Part shown: one piece after another, positions 62,043-64,000 of the stretch
Position numbering within the stretch: position 1 is the stretch's first letter
Layout: each line of letters starts with the position of its first letter
NCBI GenBank assembly: GCA_965229885.1
Contig: CBDDJX010000003.1
Coordinates: 1,240,001-1,304,000 of the forward strand
From: DATLLJ01 sp965229885
GTDB taxonomy: Bacteria; Acidobacteriota; Vicinamibacteria; Vicinamibacterales; CAVVIG01
Direction of reading: 5' to 3'
DNA: 64,000 nt
Translations under genes and position numbers: made by a program
Notes under the pieces: model-generated
The model's input: only the letters and a program-made list of their open reading frames with translations
Database searches by the model: none
What the model was told of the DNA's origin: nothing

Positions 62043-64000
62043 CGGACCATGCGGATCGGATACTGATCCGCGACGGCCTTGACGAGACCGTCATCGTGGA
62101 GGCGGCGGCCGGCACCGGGAAGACCACCGAGCTCGTCGCGCGCATCCTGAACGTGCTGGCCACAGGCCGGGCGCACATTGAGCAGATCGTCGCCGTGACG
62201 TTCACGGAAAAGGCGGCCGGCGAGTTGAAGCTGCGTATCAGGCAGGAGCTCGAGACGGCGCGGCAGCGGTCAGGCGATCCGAAGGTCCACGAGAACCTGA
62301 CCGACGCAATCCAGCGACTCGAAGAAGCGCACGTCAGCACGATCCATAGCTTCTGCGCCGATCTCCTGCGCGAGCGTCCGGTCGAAGCGAGCGCGGATCC
62401 GTTGTTCGACGTGCTCACGGAGCCGCGCGCCGAGCGGCTGTTTGCCGACGCGTTTACTGACTGGTTCCACGAGCGGCTCGAGGAGCCGCCGGCGGGCGTG
62501 AGGCGCGCGCTCAGGCGCAGCGTGTGGTCGCCCGACGGGCTCGGGGACAGGTCTCGGGGGGGCTCGCGGAGAGCGAACCCTGGAGACGGGCCGATCGACC
62601 GCCTCCGGCGCGCCGCGCGCGAGCTGGCGGAATGGCGCGATTTCGACGGCGCGTGGCGCCGCGACCCCTTCGATCGCGACGCCGCGCTCGGCCGGGCGAT
62701 TGCCAGGGGCTGCGAGTTCGCCGCCCTGTCCGCGGCTCCCTCGTCGGCCCGGGATCCGCTCTTTCTCGATACGAGACCGATTCGGGAATTCGCACACGAG
62801 ATCGACACGGTGATGCGCTCTGGCCGCCCGCCTTCGCGCCTTGCGCGCTTCGGCGGGCCCAGTCGTAGCTCGCTCGTGGCAAATGCGAGCGAAGGCTGGG
62901 ATCACGATGGCTGGGAAGCCCGCGCCATCGACCTCGCGCAGAACCGGAACCTCCGGCGCGCCCGGCGGGGTCGCGAGCGGGGATACGGAGCCGGCGTCGA
63001 GCGCGACACCGTGTGGGCGGCTTATGAAACGCTAATGGGCGAGCTCGACCAATTTCAGCGCGCGGCTGACGCCGATCTCGCGGCGTTGCTGCGCGAGGAG
63101 CTCGCGGGAGCGCTCACGCGATACAAAGAGCTCAAGCGCCGGGCGGGCGCGCTCGATTTTGTCGACCTGCTGCTCGGTGCGCGCGATCTGCTGGTCGGCC
63201 ACCCTCAGGTACGGCGGGCGTTTCAATCGCGCTTCACGCATCTATTCGTCGACGAATTCCAGGACACCGATCCGCTCCAGGCGGAAATCCTGCTGCTGCT
63301 TGCTGCCGACGATCCCGCTGAACGCGACTGGCGTCGGGTCACGCCCGTGCCTGGCAAGCTGTTTCTCGTCGGCGATCCGAAGCAGGCGATCTACCGATTC
63401 CGCCGCGCCGACGTCGAGACGTACCAAAAGGTCCGCGACCTGCTCGAGACCCGCGGCGCCAGGCGTGCGTACCTTCACACCAGCTTTCGCGCGACGCCGA
63501 ACATTCAGCGCCTGGTCAATGCCGCGTTCGAGCCGGTGATGGACGGCAACCGCGAGACCCTGCAGGCGCAGTACGTCGCGCTATCCAAGCACCGGGCGGA
63601 GTCAGGCGACCAGCCCTCGGTGGTCGTCCTGCCGGTGCCCGAGCCGTACGGGCAGCGACGAGTCGCCGGTTACGCGATTGAAAAGTCGTTGCCGACCGCC
63701 GTCGGCGCATTCGTGCACTGGCTTCTGAAGGAGAGCGGCTGGACGATCACCGAACGGACGACGCGTGACGAGCTGCCGATGGCCGTCCCGGTTCAGCCGC
63801 GGCATGTGTGCATTCTCTTCCGGCGCTTTCTCCAATACGGCAACGATGTGACGCGGCCGTACGTGGAGGCGCTCGAAGCACGGGGGGTTCCGCACCTGCT
63901 GGTCGGCGGAAAGTCGTTCCACGACCGTGAGGAAGTCGAGACGATGCGAGCGGCGCTGGCCGCCATCGAATGGCCCGACGACGACGTGTCGCTGTTCGCG
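62039..64000 (+). CDS. AddA-like UvrD-family helicase, 3' end outside window
   Basis: 654 codons are visible. The start ATGA overlaps addB. Walker A is AAAGTGKTTELV near residue 24; helicase motif Ia is VTFTEKAAGELK, motif II VDEFQDTDPLQ near residue 404, motif III-like LFLVGDPKQAIYRFR and motif IV FRATPNIQRL. It is the motor of the AddAB resection complex. Residues 270-320 look divergent but the frame stays open. The nuclease domain of AddA, if present, lies beyond the window. Confidence 0.9.
   Translation, partial: MTDHADRILIRDGLDETVIVEAAAGTGKTTELVARILNVLATGRAHIEQIVAVTFTEKAAGELKLRIRQELETARQRSGDPKVHENLTDAIQRLEEAHVSTIHSFCADLLRERPVEASADPLFDVLTEPRAERLFADAFTDWFHERLEEPPAGVRRALRRSVWSPDGLGDRSRGGSRRANPGDGPIDRLRRAARELAEWRDFDGAWRRDPFDRDAALGRAIARGCEFAALSAAPSSARDPLFLDTRPIREFAHEIDTVMRSGRPPSRLARFGGPSRSSLVANASEGWDHDGWEARAIDLAQNRNLRRARRGRERGYGAGVERDTVWAAYETLMGELDQFQRAADADLAALLREELAGALTRYKELKRRAGALDFVDLLLGARDLLVGHPQVRRAFQSRFTHLFVDEFQDTDPLQAEILLLLAADDPAERDWRRVTPVPGKLFLVGDPKQAIYRFRRADVETYQKVRDLLETRGARRAYLHTSFRATPNIQRLVNAAFEPVMDGNRETLQAQYVALSKHRAESGDQPSVVVLPVPEPYGQRRVAGYAIEKSLPTAVGAFVHWLLKESGWTITERTTRDELPMAVPVQPRHVCILFRRFLQYGNDVTRPYVEALEARGVPHLLVGGKSFHDREEVETMRAALAAIEWPDDDVSLFA

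Overview
This is a GC-rich (clearly above 60 %), densely coding stretch of a Gram-negative chromosome. It has lpxD, outer-membrane-type proteins, Tat and lipoprotein export signals and an IS630 element. The mix of families (a MoxR/vWA/DUF4159 operon, GerMN plus amidase, a DUF2007-RNase III fusion, a PaoABC-like molybdoenzyme, secreted Xaa-Pro peptidase and TraB proteins) looks most like Acidobacteriota, probably class Vicinamibacteria. That placement is inference from gene content, not from a marker gene. I see no rRNA, tRNA, CRISPR array or phage.

Layout. 1-9.5 kb: a seven-gene minus-strand operon of membrane vWA proteins around a MoxR ATPase, with most junctions overlapping. 9.5-17.2 kb: rdgB, rph, a GerMN protein, a cell-wall amidase, two secreted proteins and a FadJ-type beta-oxidation enzyme. 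17.2-23.6 kb: a run of small nucleic-acid-binding proteins (zinc ribbon, cold-shock protein, RRM protein, RNA polymerase omega, a second cold-shock-like protein) mixed with decayed genes and a B12-type radical SAM enzyme. 23.7-24.8 kb: a degraded IS630 element sitting exactly in the stop codon of the next gene. 26.4-31.2 kb: a Tat-exported three-subunit molybdenum hydroxylase with two small companions. 31.3-42.4 kb: housekeeping genes (lpxD, ABC-F, FtsB-like, cutA, dedA, metB-like, rnc, purA, lepB). 42.4-47.1 kb: threonine metabolism (a frameshifted threonine-dehydrogenase-like gene, thrB, thrC), then a decayed kinase locus. 47.1-58.7 kb: MFS and DMT transporters, oligoendopeptidase F, amine oxidase, TraB/GumN, Xaa-Pro peptidase, a ruined peptidase-MA gene, and an ACP/fatty-acyl-AMP-ligase pair. 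58.8-64 kb: AddB-like and AddA-like recombination nuclease subunits, the latter cut by the window edge.

Three themes cut across the window. First, many genes have a TAGAAT/TATACT-like -10 hexamer ending only 6-12 nt before the start codon, which suggests leaderless or nearly leaderless transcription. Second, at least seven genes are broken by nonsense, frameshift or deletion. Some could be assembly errors, but those with internal deletions look real. Third, short tandem repeats of 8-9 bp occur both between genes and inside coding linkers.
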